Part shown: piece by piece, positions 19,996 to 28,033 of the stretch
Numbering within the stretch: position 1 is the stretch's first letter
How the letters are laid out: each line of letters begins with the position of its first letter
Assembly: GCF_001651865.1 (NCBI RefSeq)
Contig: NZ_LPUX01000053.1
Coordinates: 806,001 to 870,000 of the forward strand
Reading direction: 5' to 3'
DNA from: Sinorhizobium glycinis
GTDB taxonomy: Bacteria; Pseudomonadota; Alphaproteobacteria; Rhizobiales; Rhizobiaceae
DNA: 64,000 bases
Made by a program: the position numbers and the translations under genes
The notes under the pieces: model-generated
Told to the model about the DNA's origin: nothing
Database searches by the model: none
The model's input: the letters and a program-made list of their open reading frames with translations, nothing else

Positions 19996-21048
19996 TCAGA
20001 GGAAATCTATCAAACTCAACTGCTGGATCCGTCCGGTGAGGGTGTAGGATGTCTCCATCTGCGTCAGCAGCGTGTTCATCCGGGTCGACGCATCATAGGT
20101 GTCGACGCCCTCGAGATCGGTGATATGCGTGTTGATGAGCTTGATCTGAACCTCGAGCGAGGTGTTCGCCTTCTCCACCCGCGCCTCGGAAATGCCGAGC
20201 GTGCTGCGTTCGGCCGTCAGTCCGGTGATCGCCTGCTCGACATAGCCGAGGGCCGCCTCGCCGACATAGGCACGCACGTCCGATCCGATGTCCTCGTCCA
20301 TCAGTTCCGAGGAGATGACGCTGGCCAGAGCGAACATCCGGAAACCACTGGTCGTCGCGTTGGTCGAGCTCTGCACGACTTCGGACGTGCTGATGCGGCT
20401 CGTCATGTTCTGGCTCGAGGCCGCGGACCAATCGGCGGCCCACTGCGCGTCGTCCGTGTAGAGCGGCTCCAGCGTGTTTGTGATGAAGTCTTCCATCTGC
20501 GCCGCGGTGAAGTCGCTCATGGAAGCGATGCCGTTCGCCGACATGTAGGTCGCCAGCGCATTGTCGAAGGTGGTCTTCGCGGCCGAACCAGTCGCCGCAT
20601 AGTCCTCGAAAGGCTTCACATCGGTGTTGATGCCGGCGAAGAGGAACTCGCCGTTGAAGGACGTGTTCGCTGACGCGGTGAAAAGCGACATTGCGCTTTC
20701 GATCTCGGTCTTCTGGACCGACAACTGGTCGACGGAATCATTGCCCTTGAAGGTTACGAGCGTATTGCGGACCTGCTCCGCCGCCTCCGCCATCGTTCCG
20801 AGGGCTTCCTGGGAGGACGCAAGCCTCTGCGTGACGACGGAGTTCGTGTCGACCAGGGTTTCCAATCGCGCCAGTTCGCGCTGCAGATTGACCGAACGCG
20901 CGGTGGAGGAACCAAGCTCGAGGCCGACATCCGCGTGCCGGCCGGTCGAGACCTCCGTCTGAAGCTTCAGCAGTTCCTCCTGGCCCTGCTGAATGGTCAG
21001 GCGCATGGCATTCTGCACCGCCAGGTTAGAAACGAAGGATGTCTTCAT
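19996..21048 (-). CDS. flgL: Hook-filament junction protein FlgL
   Basis: A 350-residue flagellin-fold protein. The N-terminal helix MKTSFVSNLAVQNAMRLTIQ and the C-terminal coiled-coil pair (RVEKANTSLEVQIKLINTHI, then a heptad stretch to residue 335) are of the HAP3 type. It forms the ring between FlgK and the filament. It follows flgK with a 2-nt gap and precedes flaF. It is exported through the flagellar gate without a cleavable signal. Confidence 0.9.
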   Translation of the reverse strand: MKTSFVSNLAVQNAMRLTIQQGQEELLKLQTEVSTGRHADVGLELGSSTARSVNLQRELARLETLVDTNSVVTQRLASSQEALGTMAEAAEQVRNTLVTFKGNDSVDQLSVQKTEIESAMSLFTASANTSFNGEFLFAGINTDVKPFEDYAATGSAAKTTFDNALATYMSANGIASMSDFTAAQMEDFITNTLEPLYTDDAQWAADWSAASSQNMTSRISTSEVVQSSTNATTSGFRMFALASVISSELMDEDIGSDVRAYVGEAALGYVEQAITGLTAERSTLGISEARVEKANTSLEVQIKLINTHITDLEGVDTYDASTRMNTLLTQMETSYTLTGRIQQLSLIDFL

Positions 21049-21050
21049 GA

Positions 21051-22481
21051 TTACCTCACGGCTTCCAGAAGGGACGCCATCATGGCGTCCACGGTACTGA
21101 TCAACTTTGCAGACGCCTTGTAGGACTGTTCGAGATCGAGCAGCAGCGACAGCTCTTCATCGATGCTGACTCCGGTGACATTGCCCAGGGCCTCCTCCGT
21201 CCGCGCCAACAGAGCCGTCTTGTTGTCGTCGGCCGTCGAGGCGGCGCTGCGGATCTGCTCGAACCAGCCGATCGACGAGGCGGCGAATTCCATGACCGAA
21301 CTGGTGCTGTCGAGCCCCGCCGCAGCATCGAAATCCATGTCGCCGTCCATGGCGGTGATGAAACCGTCGAGGAGATCGGTGTAGCCGGAATTCGGATCGG
21401 TGGCGCCGCCCGGGTTGGAGACAAGGCCGTTGAAGCCGCCGTCGCGGAGCAGGAACGGATCGGCTTGCGCGGCGGCATTGACAGTCAGGCTCGCCGCGAT
21501 GCCAGGCTCGATCGTCCCGACCGCGGGAACCGTTCCACCCGCCCAGGTGAAGAGGCCGGGGGCGCCGTTCTCCTGAAAGAGGTCGACCAGGCCGCGGGCC
21601 ATCTCGTCGAGCTGCGACTGGAATGTCGGAGCGATGTCGTCACGGAGCTGGAGGAGGCTCGCAAGCTTGCCCTGCGCGGTGGTGTCCGCGCCGGTGCCGG
21701 CCGAAAGCGACACGCCATCGACGAAGATGGCGTTGCCGGTCGTGGTTGCATCAAAGGCCGGGGTTGCCGTGAACGTCACCTGCCGGGCCTGCGTCTCGAA
21801 GAGGACAGTGCCGTCCGAGGTGTAGATGACGGTATCGTTGTCGGCCCTCGTGACGGTGGAGATGCCGACGAGCTCGGATATCTGCTTCAAAAGCTTGTCG
21901 CGTTCGTCGAGCGCCGCCGTGGCGTCCGCGCCCGACGCCGTCGCTTGCTTGACGGCATTGTTCGCCGTCTCGAAGCTGGCGAGCAGCGCGTTCAGATTGT
22001 CGACCTCTTCGGCAATTTCCTTGTCGGTGTCGCGGCGCAGCTCCTGCACCGCGGTCGCCGTAGTGCTGATCGAGTTGGCAAGGTCCGACGCATCCGCGAC
22101 CACGGTTGCCGCGATCGTCGAGTTGCCCGGGGTCGAGGCGAAGGTCTGCAGGCTGTCACGGAAAGCGGAGAGGTAGGTCGACGGCGCCGTCTCGTAGTCG
22201 TTGCCGCCGAGCGCCGATTTCAAGAGCTCCAGTCCGGAAAGCAGGCTGCCCTGCGCGGAGGACTGCGAGATGCTTGCGAGGTTCTGCTTGAGCAGGGCCT
22301 CGTTCTGCGCCCGGTAGATCGAGACGACCTGGGCACCATCGGGCGTGGTTCCCAGCATGGCCATGCGGCGCGAGTAATCCGCGTTGCTCGCATTGGCGAC
22401 GTTCTTCGACACCGTCGCCGTTTGCGAGGCGGTGGTGCTGAATACTGATTGCGCAATTGCGATGGCCGAGGACAACGACAT
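21051..22481 (-). CDS. flgK: Hook-associated protein FlgK
   Basis: A 476-residue protein, near the short end for FlgK. It starts SLSSAIAIAQSVFSTTASQT with the D0-type residues VSKNVANASNADYSRR, and ends with the conserved VSIDEELSLLLDLEQSYKAS plus VDAMMASLLEAV. It forms the first junction ring on the hook. A variable middle (about 200-330) has the low-complexity beta-rich character of surface domains. It lies 21 nt downstream of flgE. Confidence 0.93.
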   Translation of the reverse strand: MSLSSAIAIAQSVFSTTASQTATVSKNVANASNADYSRRMAMLGTTPDGAQVVSIYRAQNEALLKQNLASISQSSAQGSLLSGLELLKSALGGNDYETAPSTYLSAFRDSLQTFASTPGNSTIAATVVADASDLANSISTTATAVQELRRDTDKEIAEEVDNLNALLASFETANNAVKQATASGADATAALDERDKLLKQISELVGISTVTRADNDTVIYTSDGTVLFETQARQVTFTATPAFDATTTGNAIFVDGVSLSAGTGADTTAQGKLASLLQLRDDIAPTFQSQLDEMARGLVDLFQENGAPGLFTWAGGTVPAVGTIEPGIAASLTVNAAAQADPFLLRDGGFNGLVSNPGGATDPNSGYTDLLDGFITAMDGDMDFDAAAGLDSTSSVMEFAASSIGWFEQIRSAASTADDNKTALLARTEEALGNVTGVSIDEELSLLLDLEQSYKASAKLISTVDAMMASLLEAVR

Positions 22482-22502
22482 GCTGGGACCGTCTTCTTGG
22501 TA

Positions 22503-23717
22503 TTACCGCTTCAGGTTCACGAGGACTTCGAGCAACTCCGAACCGGTCTGGAAGACCTTGGAGTTGGCCGTGTAGTTGCGCTGCGACTCGATCATCGAGG
22601 TCAGCTCGTCGGCGATATCGACGTTCGAGCTTTCAAGCGCCCCAGAAAGGATTTCGCCGAAGCTGCCGGAACCGGCGAAGCCGGTGACGATGACGCCGGA
22701 ATCGACACCCTGCGAATAGACGTTGCCGGATTCGGGAACCAGCTTGTCGGGGCTTTGAACATTGGCAAGAGCAATGCGGTAGCGCGGCTCGAGCTCGCCA
22801 TTCGCATATTTGATGTAGACGACGCCGTCCGTGTCGATCTGATAGCCGGAGACCTTGCTCGGTGCGTTGCCATCGATCTCACCACCATCTGGGGTGAAGG
22901 ACGTACCGAGCTGGGTGGTTTCGGTGAAATCAAGAGTTATGTCGTTGAGCTCGGCGCCGGTCCCGGCGATTACGCCGAGGAGGGAGCCGCTGATCGTCAT
23001 GGTTGACGGAGACGTGGTCAGAGCGCCGCTTGTGTCGAAATCCAGTGCCTGCGTGCCGAGCGACGTACCGGTGGTCCGATCGAGAACCTCGAGAGACCAC
23101 GCGTTGTCGCCGGTCTTCGTGTAATTGAAATCCAGGATACGGCTGTTGCCCTGTGTGTCGAAGGCGATGAGCGAGGTCGTCGAAACGTCACCATTCGCTG
23201 CGCCGGACGGCAGGTTGGCGCCCATCGAGGCCTCCGTAGAGCCGGCTGCGGTGAGACCTTGCGAGGCGAGGTTGACCTCGGTCAGGCCATCGAAGCCGTT
23301 GACGACAACCGTCGGATCGACGCCAGCCTCGTATTCATAGCCCATCAGGGTGAAGCCCGCCGCATTGACGAGATTGCCCGAGTCATCCTGAACGAATGCA
23401 CCGGCGCGCGTCAGGTATTCCTGGCCGTTGGCACCTTGAACGATGAAGAAACCGTCGCCGTCGATCGCAAGGTCGCTTGCCGATGTCGTATAGGTTGTCG
23501 AGCCCTGGTCGGAAATGGAGTAGCGCACCGAAGTCTCTACGCCGCCGGAATTGTAGGAACCGTTGCTGGAAGGCAGGATCATCGACGAGAATTCGGTCGA
23601 GGCCCGCTTGTAGCCGACGGTGCTGGAGTTCGCGACGTTTTCAGCGACCGTGCTGAGGCGGTTTGCCTGGGCGTTCATGCCAGAGACGCCCGTTCTCATG
23701 GTACCGTAGAGACTCAT
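22503..23717 (-). CDS. flgE: Hook protein FlgE
   Basis: A 404-residue rod/hook-family protein. The N-terminus SLYGTMRTGVSGMNAQANRL with NSSTVGYKRASTEF is the flagellar basal-body rod motif; a middle FlaE-type domain follows, and the C-terminus has SNVDIADELTSMIESQRNY and the KVFQTGSELLEVLVNLKR end. It polymerises into the universal joint. GGAGG lies directly upstream of the ATG. A CTAG-N9-CTTGCG element ends 33 bp before the start codon, so flgE probably opens its own transcript downstream of rem. Confidence 0.95.
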   Translation of the reverse strand: MSLYGTMRTGVSGMNAQANRLSTVAENVANSSTVGYKRASTEFSSMILPSSNGSYNSGGVETSVRYSISDQGSTTYTTSASDLAIDGDGFFIVQGANGQEYLTRAGAFVQDDSGNLVNAAGFTLMGYEYEAGVDPTVVVNGFDGLTEVNLASQGLTAAGSTEASMGANLPSGAANGDVSTTSLIAFDTQGNSRILDFNYTKTGDNAWSLEVLDRTTGTSLGTQALDFDTSGALTTSPSTMTISGSLLGVIAGTGAELNDITLDFTETTQLGTSFTPDGGEIDGNAPSKVSGYQIDTDGVVYIKYANGELEPRYRIALANVQSPDKLVPESGNVYSQGVDSGVIVTGFAGSGSFGEILSGALESSNVDIADELTSMIESQRNYTANSKVFQTGSELLEVLVNLKR

Positions 23718-23749
23718 GGAGGATCCTCGTTTCCTGCTTCAGTGGGAGA

Positions 23750-23776
23750 CTAGAAGTCGGGCCTTGCGTGAACCTG
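23750..23776 (-). promoter_or_regulatory. Candidate flagellar promoter/activator site upstream of flgE
   Basis: CTAG at 23750 and CTTGCGTGAACCTG at 23763 have the same 13-bp pitch as the sites upstream of flhA, flgB, fliF and the FliH-like gene. In the gene direction it reads CAGGTTCACGCAAG-N9-CTAG, with the CTAG part about where a -10 region would be, 33 bp before the ATG. In S. meliloti the housekeeping -10 resembles CTATAT. Confidence 0.65.
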
Positions 23777-23807
23777 TCTTGGTGCCCCGCCCTTCCGTCG
23801 CTCCGGC

Positions 23808-24479
23808 TCAGTTCCAGTCGATGCAGTAGCCAAGGAAGCGCTTGGAATCGATCGGATCGAAGCCAAGCTTCTTGCGCAGTTTCTTGCGCAGCTTGCTGAT
23901 GTGGCTTTCGACGACGTTCTCTTCGACGTCTTCGTCGAAGATGCCGTAGATCGCATTGAAGATCTGCGACTTGGAGACCCGCCGGCCGCGGTTGGCGACC
24001 AGGTATTCGAGGATGCGCCGCTCGCGGCGCGGCAGCGCGAAGACCTCACCGTTGATCTCCGGATCGCGGCCGTCGGCGAAAACGCGGATCGGCCCGATGT
24101 CCGTGTAGTTGGCGATTGCCTTCAGGCGCCGGCGGATCGCCGCGACGCGCGCGAGGATTTCCCGCGGATGCACGGGCTTGCGAACGACGTCGTCGACGCC
24201 GCAGTCGAACAGCGCGAGCGTGTTTTCCAGCGAAGGCGTGTCGCTCATGGCGATCACCGGTGCCTGCGAGCGGTCGCGGATGGCGCGCGGCAGGCTGAAA
24301 GCGCTTTCACTCTGGCCAATCAGGAACGCCTCGACCGCATCGATGTCCGAATCGGCGGCAGTGTTCACCCATTCGCCGAATTCCTTGGCATCAAACCCGG
24401 TCGAAGGAATGCCCTCGCGCCCGAACAGGGACGCGTAGCCGTCCTTCACAAGCTCTCTTTCATCAACCACCACGATCAT
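23808..24479 (-). CDS. rem: OmpR-type motility activator Rem
   Basis: A 223-residue regulator: a receiver-like N-terminal domain (1-115) and a winged-helix DNA-binding domain (about 130-223, with [20 protein letters not shown] and [20 protein letters not shown]). In S. meliloti Rem is activated by VisN/VisR and switches on flagellar genes in exponential growth. The receiver keeps VVVDE at the N-terminus and the VRKPVHP Lys, but by eye the acceptor Asp position holds Phe ([10 protein letters not shown]), so classic phosphorylation is doubtful. GGAGG lies 8 nt before the ATG. The 272-bp upstream gap carries a 14-bp palindrome. Confidence 0.92.
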   Translation of the reverse strand: MIVVVDERELVKDGYASLFGREGIPSTGFDAKEFGEWVNTAADSDIDAVEAFLIGQSESAFSLPRAIRDRSQAPVIAMSDTPSLENTLALFDCGVDDVVRKPVHPREILARVAAIRRRLKAIANYTDIGPIRVFADGRDPEINGEVFALPRRERRILEYLVANRGRRVSKSQIFNAIYGIFDEDVEENVVESHISKLRKKLRKKLGFDPIDSKRFLGYCIDWN

Positions 24480-24526
24480 TCGTCCGCCTCCGAATCAGTA
24501 TGGGTGTCTCACTGGTTGAGAGGTAC

Positions 24527-24540
24527 GAATCCGGGGATTC
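24527..24540. promoter_or_regulatory. Perfect 14-bp palindrome upstream of rem
   Basis: GAATCCGGGGATTC is a perfect inverted repeat (6-bp arms, GG/GG centre) 47 bp upstream of the rem start codon. rem is the known target of the LuxR-type pair VisN/VisR, whose family binds dyads of about 16-20 bp, so this is a reasonable candidate operator. No second copy was seen in the window. Confidence 0.45.
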
Positions 24541-24698
24541 ACGAACAACTAGAGAAAGTTAATGGGAGATTTTAATAGTTGATTAAGGAATGTGTGCCGA
24601 TTTGATCTATATCTAGTATGCGCCCGTTAAGGATGACACTAAACTGGTGTGGAAAAGTTAACGCATGGCAACAAATAGCGCTTGCGATCACAATCTCT

Positions 24699-24720
24699 CC
24701 GCATTGTCGCCACAATGCGG
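24699..24720 (-). terminator. Hairpin downstream of the lytic transglycosylase gene
   Basis: A perfect 9-bp stem CCGCATTGT / ACAATGCGG with a 4-nt loop lies 31 nt past the transglycosylase stop. It has no clear T-run on the minus strand, so it may be a weak terminator or a 3' end stabiliser of the motB-fliK transcript. It separates that transcript from the rem promoter region. Confidence 0.5.
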
Positions 24721-24751
24721 AACGGACGCGAATATCACAACTTCGGATTGT

Positions 24752-25315
24752 TTACCGGCAGAACTCGGCCGCGTTCGGCGTCCACTTGCCGTAGCCCGTC
24801 GCGACGAGATTCGCGATGACGCGGCAGACGTATTTCTTCTGCGCCGGATCGTTGTTCGGCCCGGCATGATAGCGGGCGACCGCCATCGTCCAGCTCTCGT
24901 GCCTGGCGCGCAGATTGGAGAGGAAGCGGGCCGCATAGTCGACATTCCGTCGCGGATCAAGCATTTCCTCGGGAGAGCTGAAATGCTCGCCGTGGAAATG
25001 ATGATTGATCTGCATGCAACCGAGATCGATGAGCTTCGCGCCTTGCGCCCGTGCAGCGCCGAACCGGCTGAGGACATCCTGAACGCTCGTGCCGAAATAA
25101 GCGTTGCCCTCTATGTTCATCGCATAGGGCTGCAGCGATCCCTTGCGGCCGGTCTCCGTCAGGCCGACCGAGTACAGGATACCGGTGGGGATGCCGTACT
25201 TGGCAGCGGCGGAAGCGATCTCGCGTTCGCAGACACCGGCGCTCGCAACCGCGCTACATGTAGACGTGACCAGTGCGAGAGCGCTCAACGCCGCCAGACG
25301 CATCGTCCGTTCCAT
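24752..25315 (-). CDS. Exported soluble lytic transglycosylase, probably flagellar (SltF-like)
   Basis: A 187-residue protein starting at the ATG at 25315, which has GGAGGGGCGGTG upstream. A signal peptide (MRLAALSALALVTSTCSAVA) is followed by a lysozyme-like SLT domain with catalytic Glu in GILYSVGLTETGR, GCMQINHHFHG and VARYHAGPNN. It would cleave peptidoglycan in the periplasm. Its first 62 nt overlap the end of fliK in another frame, so it is tied to that operon. The local FlgJ lacks a muramidase domain, which makes this enzyme the likely wall opener for the rod, as SltF does in Rhodobacter. That role is inferred. Confidence 0.85.
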   Translation of the reverse strand: MERTMRLAALSALALVTSTCSAVASAGVCEREIASAAAKYGIPTGILYSVGLTETGRKGSLQPYAMNIEGNAYFGTSVQDVLSRFGAARAQGAKLIDLGCMQINHHFHGEHFSSPEEMLDPRRNVDYAARFLSNLRARHESWTMAVARYHAGPNNDPAQKKYVCRVIANLVATGYGKWTPNAAEFCR

Positions 25316-26726
25316 CACCGCCCCTCCATGTCTCGGCCATCGCAGCCTCGCCACCATTCTGCCGCTGACGCCCCTGGCCGCCGTCTTCACCGGACCGTTC
25401 GCGGCCCGACTGGCCAAGCTGGGCCTGCGTCTGCGGCTGCGAACCGCCGCTGTTCGAAGCATCGCCGCCGGCATTGAACACGACGTTGACCTGGTCGACC
25501 GCGAAGCCCTGGGCGCGCAGAGCCTTCACCATCTCGCTCTGGTCATCGCGCAATTGACGGAACGCCTCGCCCGTTTCCACCTTCAGGTCGACCTGCAGTT
25601 CGTCGTCCTTCAGGCGCAGTGTCGCCGTGACCGTGCCGAGTTCGATCGGATGCATCTGGATCTTCAACGTGTTCAGCGTCTTGCCGGCCTGGCTGGATGC
25701 TTCCGTCTGCGCCGACGCCGCGCTCGACTGGAGCGCCTGCGCCCATCCGCCGTCACCGGCGATCGCACCCGCCACCGAGGCGGAGTTGGTGTTCATCGCG
25801 ACCCCGAGATAGCGGCGCGCCTCGAGGACGGTTACGGTTTCGGCCTTGGCGTTCGCAGAAGACCTGCTGTTCTCGACGGCAGTTGCTTCGCCGTCCGCCG
25901 ACACGGTCATCGAAACCGCTTGTCCCTTGCCGTCGGCGCGCGCGAAGCGGAAGAGGCGGTCGGACGCGGCATCGCCTTGCTGTTCGGTTCGTGAGCCGTC
26001 CCCCGCGGCAGCGTCCGCCGTGACATTGGCTGTCTCGGCTGCCGGGCGGGCGCGGTCAGTGGCCGAAGGTGTTGGCGTGTCCGCGGTCCTAATGTCCGTG
26101 GCCTGAATGTCCATGATCGTCGGCGCGTTGCCGCCGAGCAACGACAGGAGGTCGCTGACGGTACCGTTCGCCGGCGCGGCGGAGCCCGTATCGCCCTCCG
26201 CGATCCCCTGGGACTCGAACGTCTCTGCTGCGCCGGTCTCCGCCGGCGCATGGCCCTTCGGCCTGATCGTGGCCACATTGCCGTCCGTGTCGCTGACCTC
26301 CTCGCTCTCAACCGACGCCCTGCCCACCGGATGCTGGAGGTTTCCATTCCCGCGGAAAGCGTCGAGCTTTGTCCGGTCTTTCGGGAGCGCGCCTTCCGCA
26401 TCCGCCTGGCCGCGGCCTTGCGCCGAAGGCATCGAACCGCGAGCGGTTCCCGTGACGGTGCTCGCCATCAAGACGCCTGCCTGACGATTGCCGATCGTCA
26501 ACTCGACGGCCGGGGCTTGCGCGTCGCCCGCGAGAGATGCGACGGCATCCTCTCCGTTGCCCTGAGCGGCACCCTGGGCCGGTACCTTCTGGCGGCCGGC
26601 ATCTGCGACTGCACTCTCGAAGGCGCCGGGCTCTCCCGTAACTTGCTCATCTCCTGCACGGCCGGATCCGGATCGGGCACCGATGGCCGTGGCGGGAGCG
26701 CGGAACGTCTGTTCAAGTGGCCTCAT
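25254..26726 (-). CDS. fliK: Hook-length control protein FliK (formerly MotD)
   Basis: A 490-residue protein. About 1-330 is low-complexity, Ala/Gly/Asp-rich and variable, as expected of the ruler part. Residues about 350-430 carry the FliK C-terminal hook domain (LKIQMHPIELGTVTATLRLK, then LRAQGFAVDQVNVVF). It is exported and switches the gate from hook to filament subunits. Its ATG overlaps the motC stop by 4 nt; its 3' end overlaps the transglycosylase start by 62 nt. In S. meliloti this gene was first called motD. Confidence 0.92.
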   Translation of the reverse strand: MRPLEQTFRAPATAIGARSGSGRAGDEQVTGEPGAFESAVADAGRQKVPAQGAAQGNGEDAVASLAGDAQAPAVELTIGNRQAGVLMASTVTGTARGSMPSAQGRGQADAEGALPKDRTKLDAFRGNGNLQHPVGRASVESEEVSDTDGNVATIRPKGHAPAETGAAETFESQGIAEGDTGSAAPANGTVSDLLSLLGGNAPTIMDIQATDIRTADTPTPSATDRARPAAETANVTADAAAGDGSRTEQQGDAASDRLFRFARADGKGQAVSMTVSADGEATAVENSRSSANAKAETVTVLEARRYLGVAMNTNSASVAGAIAGDGGWAQALQSSAASAQTEASSQAGKTLNTLKIQMHPIELGTVTATLRLKDDELQVDLKVETGEAFRQLRDDQSEMVKALRAQGFAVDQVNVVFNAGGDASNSGGSQPQTQAQLGQSGRERSGEDGGQGRQRQNGGEAAMAETWRGGDGTDDASGGVERSRTGHVYM

Positions 26727-28033
26727 AGTCCTTCCTTCGCAAGGAGCGCATCGATCTCCTTGATCTTCGAGCGCCCGCTGGTCATGAACCCCTCAAGCGC
26801 CGGATCGGATGCTGCGTCGGTCTCCGCTGGCGGCTCGTCATCCGGCGGGGGCGGCGTTTCGACCGCCTTGGCAAAGGGACTCATGCCGCTTCCGGTTTCT
26901 TCTGTTTCGCCGCCATCTGCCGCGGGGCCAGTATTGCTTTCCGGTATAGGTGTTGACGCTTGCGCGGGGCTTTCATCCTGCGGTAGTCGCACAACCTCCT
27001 CCGCAATCGCCCTGGCGGCCTCCCTGAGGGCACGGTCGCGCGGCGAGAGCTTCTCGTCCGGAATCGCTGCCAGCGTCTGCGCCGCGGCGAAGACGTCCTG
27101 CGAGGGCACGGCCGCAAGCCCGTCGTAGAAGCTCGCCAGCAGCTGCGGTTGCCCGCCGCCGTCGCCGGCGAGCGTTTCAGCCCGGCTGGAAGCCAAGCGC
27201 GCCAGAGGCTGGTTCCCGGCGATCGCTGCCCGCCTTGCGACGCGCAGATAGACCTCGCGCTGGCGCGCCTGATCCATGAAGCCGAGAATCTCGGCGACTC
27301 TCTTTTCCACCGCCTCGCCGAAGTGAGCGACCGCCAGTTCGACGAACACGTCGGCGAACTGGCTCGCATAGGGCGACGTCAAGTAGCGCCGCGCATAGTT
27401 CAGCGCATAGCGCAAGCCCCTGTCCGGATCGCCTGCCCTCGCCGCAAGCGGTACGGATCGGCGAAGCGCCGCCTCCTCTATGATGGTGCCGGGCGCCGTC
27501 AGACGCGCCCAGTCGTAATATTTCATCGCGGCAACGGGATCCTGCTGCGAGATGGCGTTGCCGAGGATCAGAAACAGATAGGGACCGACACGGGAGTTCT
27601 TGTATTCGGGCGCCGCATTGGAGAGATTTTCGACGATCAACGGTCCCTTGCCGCGCAGATATTGCCTGAGCGCATCCGTAACCCGGGCGTCGAAGTTGCC
27701 CTCGATATCCCGGTCCGTAAGGTACTCCAGCGTTTCCGGATTGCCGCCGCTCATCACATAGACGAGCGCCGCATCGACGTTGCGGGGATCGCGAAAGATC
27801 GCCTCATCGGCCGCCCTCAGACGCTTGTCGATCTCGCCCAGCATGAAGCGCTGCATCTCGATCGCCGAATGATCGCCGAGCACGACGGAATCCTGGACGT
27901 ATTGCAGCGACCGGATCATCTTGAACGGAGCGAGCTCTTCCGTCTCGCTTGCGCGTGCGAGGCCGATTGCGAGCGGTGCCGCGAGAACCGAAGTCGCGAG
28001 GATAGCGCGAAGCCGCTCCAGCATCTTTCTCAA
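26723..28033 (-). CDS. motC: Periplasmic motor protein MotC
   Basis: A 436-residue protein with a signal peptide (about 1-29, LRAILATSVLAAPLAIGLARAS) and a helical periplasmic body containing TPR-like repeats (DADEAIFRDPRN-type segments). The C-terminal part after about 330 is Pro/Glu-rich, with many SPAQASTPIPES-like residues. In S. meliloti MotC is a periplasmic partner of MotB needed for rotation. It overlaps motB and fliK by 4 nt on each side. Confidence 0.92.
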   Translation of the reverse strand: MRKMLERLRAILATSVLAAPLAIGLARASETEELAPFKMIRSLQYVQDSVVLGDHSAIEMQRFMLGEIDKRLRAADEAIFRDPRNVDAALVYVMSGGNPETLEYLTDRDIEGNFDARVTDALRQYLRGKGPLIVENLSNAAPEYKNSRVGPYLFLILGNAISQQDPVAAMKYYDWARLTAPGTIIEEAALRRSVPLAARAGDPDRGLRYALNYARRYLTSPYASQFADVFVELAVAHFGEAVEKRVAEILGFMDQARQREVYLRVARRAAIAGNQPLARLASSRAETLAGDGGGQPQLLASFYDGLAAVPSQDVFAAAQTLAAIPDEKLSPRDRALREAARAIAEEVVRLPQDESPAQASTPIPESNTGPAADGGETEETGSGMSPFAKAVETPPPPDDEPPAETDAASDPALEGFMTSGRSKIKEIDALLAKEGL

